Positions 17,401 to 29,000 of a stretch of 64,000 nucleotides of DNA are shown here, in pieces (position 1 is the first letter of the stretch; every line of letters starts with the position of its first letter). The notes below the pieces were generated by a model. It made no database searches, was not told the origin of the DNA, and worked only from the letters and a program-made list of their open reading frames with translations. Made by a program: the position numbers and the translations under genes. The stretch is from Heterotrichella gracilis. Taxonomy: Eukaryota; Sar; Xanthophyceae; Tribonematales; Xanthonemataceae. The stretch spans positions 62,001 to 126,000 of the forward strand of contig JAULBX010003444.1 in NCBI GenBank assembly GCA_032358255.1, in the 5' to 3' direction.

Positions 17401-20400
17401 TGGGATTGGTGTGGGCGTTGGATGGTGGGTCATGGGCCATGGCCTTCACAAGCAGGATTGTGGCGGTTGGGGGTATCGTTGGTGCACTTGGGGGACACGC
17501 GTTCATGACCCGAGCACACACATGTATACTACCACCACTCAGTGGCGGCCACCACCTGTACCCATGTGACACCCCCCCCCCCCTCCTTCCGCCCCCCAAG
17601 GACCCATCCTTCTTCCCCTCCCTCATGTCCAAGGCCCGCTCCCTCTCCCCCTTGGACCCCGCCTGGCCCGACCTGCTGTCCTTCCTCCAGGAGCTGTGCA
17701 CTGCAGCCAAGCACCTGCAGCCGCAGGCAAGGCTGGCGCTCATGCAGGGGCTCATACAGCTGGACCTGTTCCAGGTGGGTGCAAGGGGGCAGCGGCAGTT
17801 GGGTGTGGGGCTGCTTGCACTGGCAAGTATGGCGTGTGACTGGAGTGGCGTGAGGCGGGTAGCAGCGCATGCATACTACAACGAAAGCGGTTTGGATTAT
17901 CAACAAGTATTGAGCTGCAGTGGACGAAAGCACCGCATTACCCAGATGGGAACGGATAATGTAAATGTTGGCGGTCTTGGCTAGCGCGCATCTGTCTAGG
18001 CGCAGCTAACCACACACTGGGGTGTTGGGCACACATACCCCGGCAAGACCACCTGACCCACCCCTCCTCCCTCCCAGGTCCTATCCACCGCCCTGCGCAG
18101 CGGCACCCCTCCCCTGCCTGCCCGCGCCCTGGACGTGCTCCTGCTGGCTATCCAGCACGACGCCTCGCCCCTGCGTGCGCACCTGATGGCCAAGGGGAAC
18201 AGGCAGCTGCTGGAGTGCATGGTGGACATGCTCACGGCTTCGGAGGACAGCGGGGTGCAGGTGGGTGTAATGGAATATAATTACAATTATTGTTTTAATA
18301 ATTTTACTTTTATTCGACAACTGTGGAAAAGGCTGGTGATTGCATGCCACAGAAGGCATATATCTTATGTATGTGTCTGAATATAAGTGGGTTACTGTGG
18401 GTGGGTGGGTGGCGGGCAAGCAGCTGCCAGTTGGTAGACGTGGGACTCAGGTGGTGCTGGCCTGGAGTGTGTGCAGGGGAGGGGTACATGCGGTGGGTGT
18501 ACGGGGCTGGGGGCATGCAGAATGTTTGATGGCGTTGAGTGTGTAGGGGGAGGGAGGGGAGAGGTGGGATGGCCATGTGGGAGCATCAAGCAGGTGTATG
18601 GGGGTGGAGCAGGTGTATGGAGTGGTTGCAGGATAGGCAGCAGTGCAGCCTAACCCGCGGGTAGGGCTAGGATGTTGGAGAACATCCCTCCCTCTTGTGT
18701 TGCCTATGCATGCTCCTGTTCACCCCTTCTTCCCCCTACACCCGCTCCTTTCCCTGCCATTGCACATATTCAGGGTTTTAGGGTTTCCTCCGTTGTGCAG
18801 GGCCAGGTCCTTGAGGTCCTGCGGCTGCTTTTTGACACCGACACCATGGACCAGTCGGTGGAGAAGAACGACTTCTTGCAGGAGTTTTACGACAAGCACA
18901 TGGGCAAGCTCATGGCCATCCTGCCGCAGGAGGTGGCGCCGGGGGCCCCCGCGAGTGGGGTGGGTGGGGGGGTGAGCGTAGCCACGCTGGGGCTGGTGCT
19001 GGAGCTGCTGTGCTTCTGTGTGCAGCACCACAAGTACATGTGAGTGGGGGGTGGGGGTGGGGGGTGGGGTGTGTGCCACGTGGAGGCCGGGCATTCGCGC
19101 ACCCATGCATGGCGCACCACTTACCACAACACGTGATCGGAGAGGAATGTCGCCCTGGAATCTACACCGTCAGCCCTAGATGTAGGGTCGTCGTTCTATT
19201 GGTAGCCCAGAGCTACTTGGGTTGACCTTGCTTTATGTAGGCTGCCTGCACACCTGGATGTACAGCTGGAGCGCATGTGAATAGCTTGTGGCTTTGTGCC
19301 TCCAACTTCCTTCCTGTAATTGGTTCAAGGTTTCTAGGTCGTTGCATGCTGAAAACGTTCAAATCCTTCAGTCAACACCAATCACCTGCCCCGCATTCAG
19401 CCCCCCACCACCACCCTGCCCCCACCTCACCCACCCCTTCACCCCGTGCGCCCATTCAGAATCAAGCACTACGTGCTGATGAACAACGTGGTGGGCAAGG
19501 TGCTCCGACTCATTGCGTGCCGCGAGGGCTGGCTGGCCGCAGCCGCGCTGCGCTTCCTGCGCACTGCACTGGGGCTCAAGGACGACTTCTACAACCGGCA
19601 CCTGGTCAAGAACAACCTGCTGGAGCCGGTGAGGAGGGGGGTGTTTGGGGTTGGTGGGGGAAAGGGGGGGGACGGGCAAGCAGTGTTCGAAATCCATAAA
19701 TGAGCGCGCACTTCATGAAACAGGAACTGCTGTTGTTGCTGCAAATGATGCCTGGAACCTGAGGTCGGGATGCCATCAACGGCTGGTATGCTGCTGCCGT
19801 ATGCTCAACCGACTGCATGCACACACTACTAGTGTGATGTTAAGGAAGCCATTCCCACCCTTACTGGGTAGCAGTTACCACCAAGGGGTTGTCATGTCAT
19901 GCTGGTACGGAGAGGAGCACATGCCGCATGGCCTCCTCACACCCCCCAGCTGGTGGCCACCGACCAGCACCACCACCACACGTCCCGTTAACTGGTATAT
20001 AGATCAACCCACATGCCTACACTCACCTCCACACCCACACCCACACCCACTCCAGGTTGTGTCCAAGCTGCTGTCCAACGGGCCCCGGCCCAACATGATC
20101 CAAAGCGCCATCCTGGAGCTGTTTGAGTTTATCCGGCGCGAGAACATCAAGGCGCTGCTGGAGCACATAGTGGACAAGCACTGGGCGCAGCTGGAGGGGG
20201 TGGAGTTCACAGACACGTTCAAGCAGCTGCTCATCAAGCACCAGCAGAACCAGGTGGGGTAAACTGGGAAATAACTTAAAGTCTGGCAATTGCATCAAGC
20301 TCCTCCAGAACCAGGTGGGGTAGTTGGGAAAAATTCCAATCCTATCAAGTGTAAGCGCATCAAGCTCCTTGTCAAGCACCAGCAGACCAGGTGGGGTGGG

Positions 20401-21271
20401 GCGGGATGGGGGTACGGTGGTGATCAGGCATTGGCAGAGCCCTGGTATGGTGAGCGAAGATGGAGCTCCCTGCATGCATAATACAAAAGAAGGACACTTT
20501 GTAACCAAACCCAAAAGTTACAGCGGTTTATTTTTGAGTTTGCAGATTTGACGAAATTGATGAAATTTGAGCACATTCACACTGCGAATGCACCTGCGCC
20601 ATCCCCATTACCCCTATTTCTGCAAAGCCCTGCCCCCTCTCCCTCTCACACATCGCACCCTTCCCCAGGAGTTGGCCACCGGTGTGTACAGCGGGGGTGG
20701 CGGGGGCGCAGAGGCTGCTGCCGCCGCTCGCGAGGCTGCTGTGCGGCGGCGGGGTGAGGATCGGGGGCTGGATCGGGATGAGGAGGACTATTTTAATGAA
20801 GACGGGGAGGAGGAGGAGGGGGGGCAAGGGGAGGCATCAGGGCAAAGAGGGGGAGTCAGCCTCATGCAGGTGGGGGCGCAGGGGAGGGGTGGGGGGTGCT
20901 CTCATTGCGATGCGTAGTGTATGAGCATTATTACAAGCCAATCATATGGAACACTTGCCCGAGCTGATTGTGTATGCGCTGTATCAACTGATGTACACGC
21001 AGAAAAGGCATCCGCATGTACCCCACGCTGGAGATTTTTCACCATCTTGCATGTGCTCCCCTTGCAGGGCTTGCTTGGCCAGACGCCCACCACGCTCACC
21101 ATTGGCCGACTGGTGGAGTACGACGACGATGACGAAGGGGAGGAAGAGGCGGCATTTCCCCCACAGCGCCGCTCGCCACCGCCGCAGGGGAACCGGCCTG
21201 GCAAGCAGCAGCGCACGGATTCCAAGGAGGGGGAGGGGGGTGGGGGGGGGTTCTGGCGGCGCAAACCGTAA
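14488..21271 (+). CDS. PPP4R3: Protein phosphatase 4 regulatory subunit 3 (SMEK/PP4R3; 11 exons)
   Basis: Substrate-recruiting subunit of the PP4 phosphatase, which in other eukaryotes acts in DNA repair, cell division and, in plants, miRNA processing. Exons: 14488-14790, 15540-15770, 16409-16639, 17109-17291, 17601-17774, 18078-18260, 18801-19039, 19460-19628, 20056-20253, 20669-20869 and 21068-21271. They total 2316 nt and encode 771 residues, all in phase. Residues 1-101 are the EVH1/PH-like domain (QRVKVYVLNGEGYWDDKGTG, then IYPDELYQRQNGDTIITW). Residues about 125-550 are the SMK-1 armadillo-like domain (LPQIARLLSDAQHFQKDSYA, EFLRDKVVFKEVVPLSNPSL, LRLLFDTDTMDQSVEKNDFL). The tail is Gly/Asp/Glu-rich with an acidic patch (EYDDDDEGEEE) and a basic end, as in homologues. 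At exon 7/8 the split codon gives YIIKHYVL. No breaks were seen. Confidence 0.95.
16781..16876. repeat. 39-40-bp tandem repeat, ~2.5 copies, in PP4R3 intron 3
   Basis: The unit begins AAATTGCTACAGGGG and continues CGGTCGTGAAATGGTAGTGG. Copies start near 16781, 16820 and 16860, the last one truncated. It is intronic. Confidence 0.85.
20232..20396 (+). repeat. Exon-9 end plus 5' splice site repeated three times in PP4R3
   Basis: The last coding bases of exon 9 and its donor (CATCAAG...AGAACCAG, then GTGGGG) recur at 20292-20320 and 20357-20396. Each copy keeps the CAG/GTGGGG junction, so the intron contains two decoy donors 67 and about 143 nt downstream of the true one. Using either would read through in-frame stops, beginning with the TAA just after the authentic donor. 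Confidence 0.85.
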
Positions 21272-23131
21272 CCACCCACACATGCATGCCATGAGGTTGG
21301 CGGGGGCCGGCCACAGCGCCAATGTACATTGTCCAGGCACGGTTGGTTGAAAGGGGATGTTTGGGGAAGGGGGGTGGGGGTTAGTGGCAGAATTGGTGAT
21401 GTTCTATTTCGTGGTTCAAAAGCTTGTGTTTCTTGACTTTCAGGCGCGCCTCAGCACGCACATTGGTTACCTCCTTACCGACACCGCATTGTGATATTAT
21501 ATCCGCATTTTTGGTGCACCCCCTGGGCTGCATTGTGTACCACCGCACACCCGCCACAGGGCTTGTGCCCTATCCATCAAATTGCTATTGCGTGGCGCCA
21601 GGCCTCAGGTTGGTCCAGCAGTAACGCATGTGATGCAGCACGCTTGGCAGTGCAGCAATTGACATTGATACTGCTCAAACTGTTGTTGGCTGGGGTGGTG
21701 ACTGTTGCAGCATTACGTCATGGTGACCGGGGTTAATTGCGCTAGCAGCGCGCTCTGGCCCAGAGTACAGGCTGCACCGAGGGACCCGGTGGAGGCCTGT
21801 CTCCATGGTGGCCAAAGGCCCAATGGCACAGACATGATGTTTCGGTCTGTTTTGGCTACTACCACCATAATTCAGCAGTGCATGCAGGGCGCCTGCAGAC
21901 GCTCTGCAGACCCTGACTAGTACGTTATAAAGATGTCAATCGTATCGACACCCCCTGTCCTGTGCGTTGGCAAATCTTCTTTTCAATGATGATTTTGTAC
22001 ACGACATGCCAAGTGGCACAAGCCATCATGGGAAAGCTTGTGACATTGTTAAGGGAAGACTCTTTCTTTGGAACATTCTTTTTGAAAAAGAAATTTCTGG
22101 ATTCCTCCTGGACCCGGACCCTCTAATCAAATTCGGACAGTCACTAATAGGCTCTGTTACATATATATGTACGTTTGGCATACCTGTCAGCAGTTGCTCA
22201 ATTTGGAAACATGTGCCGCATTATTGATCCGATCTGACATGAGCACAGTCAATGATGACGAACATGCAGGTGTTGCAAAGCCTCAAATGGGTCATTTAAG
22301 GATAGATAACAGGTCTGGATCGCAATTCAATTCACGATCCAAGCTGAGACCAAAACTCCCCGGAGACTCCCCCCCCGTGTCTTTCAAACCCACACTTCAT
22401 ATCACAGCGCATAGGTCACATAGCTAGGGCTTACTAAAGATGCCACAGAGACATCTGCTATCACATTGTGCGCTGGTAGTACTGCACATATGCATACTTG
22501 TGAAATGATCACTTCCCTATCAATGTGAAGCCACGGCGCCGATTGCGCAGATCACAAACTAATAATGATTGACAATTGCTATCAAAATGGCTTAAATGTG
22601 ACTCATTGGCACATGCCAAGGATAAAATGGCCTTGCAGCAGAAATGGTCTTGTAAGGAGATCATCATATATGCACTCATTTTGCATCACTATATGGTGGT
22701 CGATGATGTCTGGGTCACCAGGAGGCAAGTCTGCGCTGCAAGCTGAACATGTTGCTTTAGGCAACTCAATCTGACAATCTACGTGATAATACACCTGCAT
22801 ACATATGAATCTTTGGTACAATCAATACTGACCACCACCGCCGGTGGCATATTGGTTGCTGATATTGCATTTACATGCTCGACATCATCAGGCTGATCGC
22901 GGCTGCAGGACGCGCTGTGTGACCGACCGCTTGGCATGTAGTGTATGATATGGAAGTTATCATATGGATATACATACGCAACACCCCTTACCCATCACGC
23001 CGCTGACCCTGCACCTGCACCTGCTGCATGCGCTTCAGACCCTGTTGCATCTCCCCTTTGGACAGACTGAGTAAGTCTAGGTGGCACCAGGACCCAAATT
23101 ATGGCACTGCGGTGGCGGCCACGTCAGGGGT
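21272..23131. other. Intergenic region, no gene recognised
   Basis: This 1.9-kb stretch lies between the PP4R3 stop and the end of the minus-strand gene at 23.1 kb, that is, between two 3' ends. It is more AT-rich than the flanking exons. Short reading frames are present but none has family similarity or plausible splice partners. Confidence 0.4.
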
Positions 23132-24389
23132 TCAGAACGGCACCAGGCCTGCAAAAGGAGAGCTGACTGCCTGGTCCTTATCCGCATCGTCCCCACTGCG
23201 TGGGTTACCTGTGATGTGTGCACTGGGGGGGAAATCAGCGGCATCATTCCCGGTACTGGCAATGGCATTGGCTCCGTCAATCATGTTGCCATCAGTATCA
23301 TCATCAGCATTGTGGCCAAAAGGGGTGGCTGTGGCTGCAAAAGGTGACACTGCATCCAGCTGGAATGTCCCAAATGGGGAAGGGGCTGTGGGTTGGAAGG
23401 AGTACCCAGGGGTGTCATGGACGATGGGGGTGCCAAATGCGCTGCCAGAGTGCTGTCGAGGGGTGGCAGGGGGAGTGGATACCCCAGGATTCTCCCCTGC
23501 TCCACCCTTGTCACCTTCCATGGCATCGCCCCCCTCTTCAGCTTCTTCAAAAGCGGTGGGAAGGGTTGGCAGAATGGCATGTAGGGGGTGTGGTGTTGGG
23601 TCTGAAGGGGTGCGGATGCGGGTATGGGTGCGGGTGGGGATGGTCTGTGTGAATCCGCTGCTGTATTGCTCCAGCCTCCCACGGGCTGGTGCTGAGGGTG
23701 CCTTCTGTAATGCTGCAGGGGGCAGGATGGAGGAGCGGCCTGCAGGCGCGGGTGGAGAAGGGCTGCTAAGCCATACCATGCTTGCTGACAGTGTCAGTTG
23801 CATATGCTCATTTGCAATGGCGTGAACCTGGACATAGGCCTTGGCATGGGGCTGGATAGGTATAGGCAGGAATTGCCAAGATGCTTTCAAAGCAGCTTGT
23901 GCCAGGGATTGGCACGCGGGTGCACAACGTGTGCATGGCAGATGCGCGCAAAGAAACTATTTGAGCTATTGAGTGGATGCTACATGGCCTGCACTGGTCC
24001 CACAAAGTAATGTCCCGCCCTGCCCCTAGCCCCTTACCATTGTGCTCCGTTGCCTCCAGCAACAGGAGGTCGTCCAGATTCCCGCTGTGCGCAACCCCCT
24101 CAGCCAGGAGCGCCTCAAGGTCGCCGCTGCGCTGGGTGCGGGGCATGCCGCCGCTGCATGCGCGTACCAGGCCGCCCCTCCGCCTGCAGCCGCTGTCTAC
24201 ACGTGCCAGGTGGTGGTGCGGGCCTTCCACACCGCCATGCTGACGCTGCATGGTGGCCATGGTGGGTGGGTGAGGCAACGGGGGTGCCTGAGTAAGGCCC
24301 ACTTGGTGCGCTGCTGGATGGATGGGTGTGAGGGAGGTTGAGCTGGCTGGGCACAGGCCGGTGTCTGGTGAGTGGTTCGCCTGCGCCAC
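23132..24389 (-). CDS. Unidentified protein, Pro/Ser/Phe-rich C-terminal part (gene model incomplete)
   Basis: Two minus-strand segments look coding. The 3' one is an uninterrupted frame of about 250 codons ending at 23132. Its last 120 residues are convincing (FGTPIVHDTPGYSFQP, SPFGTFQLDAVSPFAATATP, an Asp-rich stretch, then VSSPFAGLVPF), with scattered SPF/PF motifs in a disordered context. The upstream segment, before 24032, ends SGNLDDLLLLEATEHN at a strong GTAAGG donor (phase 1). It could join an acceptor near 23.79 kb (CTGACACTGTCAG) in matching phase, giving ATEHN-ASMVWL. No domain is recognised and upstream exons were not found. The plus strand also has open frames here, so strand assignment rests on amino-acid composition and the donor. 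Nothing ties it to the neighbouring U-box gene, whose stop lies 1.7 kb away. Confidence 0.4.
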
Positions 24390-26060
24390 ATGTACTTGGT
24401 ATCAGTGCGCACGCATTCATGCAGGAGTGCACAGCCAAACTGCAATCCACTCATGTGATGCAGTCCAGTCAAATGGCATCCTGGGGCCAGGGCCGTGCTG
24501 TCCTGCTGAGCGTCCAAGAGGACACAATATGCCAGCCACTTGCTGCCCTTGGCAGTGAGCTACATGGCAGCGACTGGGCCAGCCTTGGGCCTATGAGTGC
24601 TTTGCAGGATCTGTTGTCACACAGTGTCATGTGGCATGGTTGGTGTCCGGGTGCACAGCCATATGATGCAGCACCCCAGTGTACTGGTAATCATAAACCA
24701 AGCCACAACACATTGTGCGTCCATGCCAATGGCAGTGTATGCTGCTGAGACCTATGCCACCTGCACACCCCCATGCACAGGCGTGCACTCCCTGAACAGT
24801 GCTGCAACGCCACAGCAGGAGGTGACCAATGGACGCCAGAAGACGCTTCGGAAGCTGGTATACCGGCCATGAGGTACACTGCGTGCCATGTGCAAACCTA
24901 GAGCTGCCTGTGATAGAGCAGTCTTAGACGTGGGTGAGGGCTGAGTGCTCAGCAAAGTTTTGCAGCCGCATGCATGGGCAGTCATCAGTGACTCTATGAT
25001 TAATGACTCATCACGTTGAGGTTACAGCAGTCCTGATCATCCCAGCAATACCCAGACTGGTGAAAGAGAGGCATATACATGCATGCATCATATCATTTTA
25101 CAATACCAATATGGCTGAGCTGGCTTTCCACAGTGGTGACTTAGATAAGGGTATAATACCTGATACGGCAAGCTTCAGCGAGTCCCGAATGGAGGGTCTT
25201 CAAGACGAAGAGCATCCGCAGAGGTATAGCATACCGTATGCTCCAAGAGTCTTGGAAGGTAGACAGGGTGCCCAGGCTTCGGGCATGGAGTGCAATAGCT
25301 ACTGAAGGTTATTGCTGCAGGTCAGCAAGCAAAACGAGGTGCCGGAACGGCAGTAGCGAGCTCGCCTGATTCCTGACTGAGTCACTGCAGCCAGCTGCAG
25401 CAATGCATAGCCTTAGAAAGTGATCACGTACGTTGGCCACTCAGTGAGTTTGTTTCCGAAACCTCCGGCGGAGCCTTGAGGTTTTTCTGGCAGCAGTTGG
25501 TTGCGACAGTTCCAACTTCAAAACCGTTTGGCAAACCGTGGACATGTTAAAAGGTGTTTTTTAAGCTTTCAGAAATTCTTTCAATCCTATCACGCGCTGC
25601 CGTGTTATACTCACCCTGCCAAAATTTTACCGATTTGGGTTGGCTGTACATGCTGCTAGTATGTAATGGCATTGCAGTCATGTGCTGCAGCAGCAAGACC
25701 TTTACCATGCACGTTGACCTTCAGCCTAAGGCCTAGGGTTGACCATGCATGGTCAATGACATTGGCAATTTTATACACTTATTCAAGCAACATGCAAAAA
25801 AATTCTTATATTCTGGTTGCAACCATTGCAACCAGCTACTGCATGCGTGAGCAGCATCCAATCTGGATGAATCACCATCCCGAGCTTCAGCGATGGATGG
25901 TGTGGCAGCAGGTGGGAGGAGAAACAGACGTAGGGGGAGTGGCTAGCTGCCAATGACCATGCCATGATGAGCTGTACGACTACATAGCTTGCTAGCCAAT
26001 CGGCCGAGGAGTACCACTCTACACCCAACCCTCTAGCTTCCACGCCGGGTAGGCTACCAT
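24390..26060. other. Intergenic region, no gene recognised
   Basis: This stretch lies between the unidentified minus-strand gene and the 3' end of the U-box/HUBL gene. A plus-strand segment ending at 24872 (a short basic C-terminus, RQKTLRKLVYRP) has an acceptor before it but no matching upstream exon. No third to fifth USP7-type ubiquitin-like domain is encoded here on the minus strand. Confidence 0.35.
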
Positions 26061-29000
26061 TCAGATCCCAAACCACAATCCCTCCGCCCAAAGGCGCCAA
26101 CTAGCGTTGGTAGCCTTGTCCTCAAAGTACAGCACTGCTGGCACTCCGCACATGGCCTCCGGAGTGTAGTTGGGCCCCAGCACATCCAGCAGGCTGGCGT
26201 GGGAACCGCGCTGGAACCAGACAGGGTTGGCCTCCTGGGCGTAGCACTTTTGCGTGAATCGCACAAGCAGGGGCTCTTTCAGGCCAAGGGCGATGGCCAA
26301 GCGCTCAGCCACTTGTGGGTAGGTCAAGGCCTTGGACAGTACTAGCTTGATGAAGTCATTCTGTGGGTGGGGAAGGGGTGGGTGGGTGACGGAGGAAACC
26401 TTGGGGGGTCATGTGCTGCATGGGCGCCAATTCCCTACCACCAGCCGCTTCAAGCTATGCCAACGCCACTTCTGGCTCAGGACACCTCGCGCCCCCTCCA
26501 CACACACCCCCAATCCAGCTCCAGAGACCCCCTCCCCCCCCCATGCCAGAACACCATCGGCACACACCACCACCACTGCACCCATACCTTTGGCGCCTCC
26601 ACCCAATTTGCATGAGCTTGATCAACACCCACCCAACCCCTATCTCCACCCTGCTCCCATCCAGCACAAACACCCAACAACAATCACAATTAGTCCCCGC
26701 CTGTGACATCTCCAACCATCAGGCTATACACAACTGGCACCCACCCCCACCACCAATTGCCCCCACCTGTGGGTCCTTTAGCCACCTGAATGCCACCTGC
26801 ACATTGCTGCCCACAGGTTCCAGGAAGTGCTTTACGGTTGGGTACTGTAGGTCCTCGGCCTCCTCCTGCAAGGGGTAAGAATTAGGAAGAGGGGTACTTT
26901 CGAGGTTGCGGGTGGCATATGCCATATGGTGGCTGGAAGATGCAGCAGCAGGGGACACGCTCACACGTGGTGCAGGGGGAAATAAGCTCCCTCCCATGGG
27001 CTGAAATTCCATTATTGTGCTTGTGTTCACTGGTACGCAGATGGCACCGAGCAGGCACCAACAACTTGCTTGAAGCACTCTCAACGGTTGCCGCCATGCA
27101 GGAATTGACTAAAAAACTAAACTTACCAAAACCCGCAATTGTAAAAAGAGCTGAAAATTTAATGCACTCCCAAAAATCCCTGATTGGTAACTTTAAATCC
27201 TGTTCTGAAAACCTTTTAGGATCTTGAGAGATTCCCACTACATCAATTTGAGAATGATCCCTGATTTCACCCCACCTGGTCCACCCACGAGCCAATTCTT
27301 ACCCCCCACCCCACCCCCACTCACCGGTGTCAGCGCCCGCTGCACGCACAATATGTCCCCATGCTCCATCCGCAGCTGGTCCTGGCAGAGGATGGGGGAG
27401 GTGTTGGCTGTGCGCTCGCACACCACAGATGGCTCAAATCTGATCTCCTCATAAACCAACAGCGGCACGTCGATTGCCAGCCCACATATTCTGCGCAGCC
27501 GCGGGTACAGGTCAACTATCCTGTAGGATTTGTGCACCCAGGTTGTCTTGCGGAAGGACAGCGTGGATGTGATGGGGTCATAGAGCTTGATGAACAGCAG
27601 GACCTCGGACGGGAATGGGAAAGGGTAGAACTCGGAGATCTGTTCACATGTCGTGCATTTGGGACTCCTTGGTGACATTGGCGGGGGCGGCCAGCTGCGA
27701 GAGGTGGTGGTGGTGGTGAGGGCAGGGGAACAAGGTCTGGCCCGGGTCACGGACATGGCATGGTGCAATGATGGGGCGGAGTTGCATGATCATGACAGGG
27801 ACAGTGCAGCACATGGGTGATTATCAGCAAGGGCTGCACCCATGGGCTGCACCCATGCCACTATCTACAGAAATAATGGTGGGAGGATTACACAACCCGC
27901 ACTGTCTCCCCTCACCCATCTCTAAGGTAACAATACATAACAATATACTATATAACAATTTAATACCAATATACCAATATACCAATAATAGTATACTATC
28001 ATTTGAAATGCTGGTAGTCAATACTAATATTATATCCCCGCTATAATTCATAATAATATTGGTATTATCCTGTCGACGTCATGCCAGAACGAATTTAAAA
28101 TAAGGAAAATAGCTATGGCCCCCTCTCCTACTTCCCCACCCATCTTGGCCACGTCCAGCACCCGCAGCCGCTCCTCCTCACGATCAAGTGTCCGCTTGGG
28201 GCGATGTGTCCCATTCTGGCGTCTGCCCCACACCCAGAAGCGCTGCTCCTCCACAGGCACACCCAGCTCCCTGGCCACTAGGGTCTTCACCTGGCTGAAA
28301 GGGTCTTGCTTCTTTACTCTGAAGGTCTTAACCTGCGCAGAGGATGAGGGGCATCATCTGAGTATAGTGTATTGTGTTTGGTGCGGGAAGGGTGTGTGCG
28401 CGAGGAGGGGTGTAACCGTGACCTTGGGGGCAATAATGAAACTTCAATGAAAGGAGTCGCCTCCCCTATGTTGTTGTTGCATTTATCTGCAGTGGCAGGG
28501 TCTGCTCTGCCACTTCTCATTGCATTTCATCTACACCTTCAAACACGTGTCTCCGAGGGCATTGCCGCTACCTCGCGACCACCTTTTCATGCTATATTAC
28601 CACCCCAGTTACAGCTTATACACCTTCTCTACACACCTGCCCACTCCTGTGAGAAAGAACAAAACCCTAGTACCTGATCATATTATTGTGCATTGTATAC
28701 AAGAAATGTTGTCAGCAGGCATATAACATTTTGCCTTCCACATCACCTCCACTACTTGACCAGTCTACTAGGGGCGCCCGTTATGGACTTAAGCACTGAA
28801 AGCCTGGAAAGTGGTTCCTTGACCCTCGGCTTAAGTCCGTAACGGCTTCCACACACTGCGACAACGTGCGCGATTCAGATCAGAGCTTCACACACCAGGC
28901 ATAGGGCTGGGAACCCACATCCTGACCAGGTCCTCTATAACGTCCATTGTCTCCTCTGTGTTTGTGTCCCACGCTGATATATTTTTTCAATGTGACAATC

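Noticed and set aside
23028-23825. Long plus-strand frame (265 codons)
   Set aside because: It lies opposite the minus-strand SPF-rich frame and has a less protein-like composition. No splice partner or family match was seen.
24061-24210. Possible plus-strand exon (QQEVVQIPAVRNPLSQERLK) with good acceptor and donor
   Set aside because: Its phase does not fit the only plausible downstream exon, which ends at 24872, and the minus strand has a stronger donor over the same bases. It was left unannotated, but the strand is not settled.
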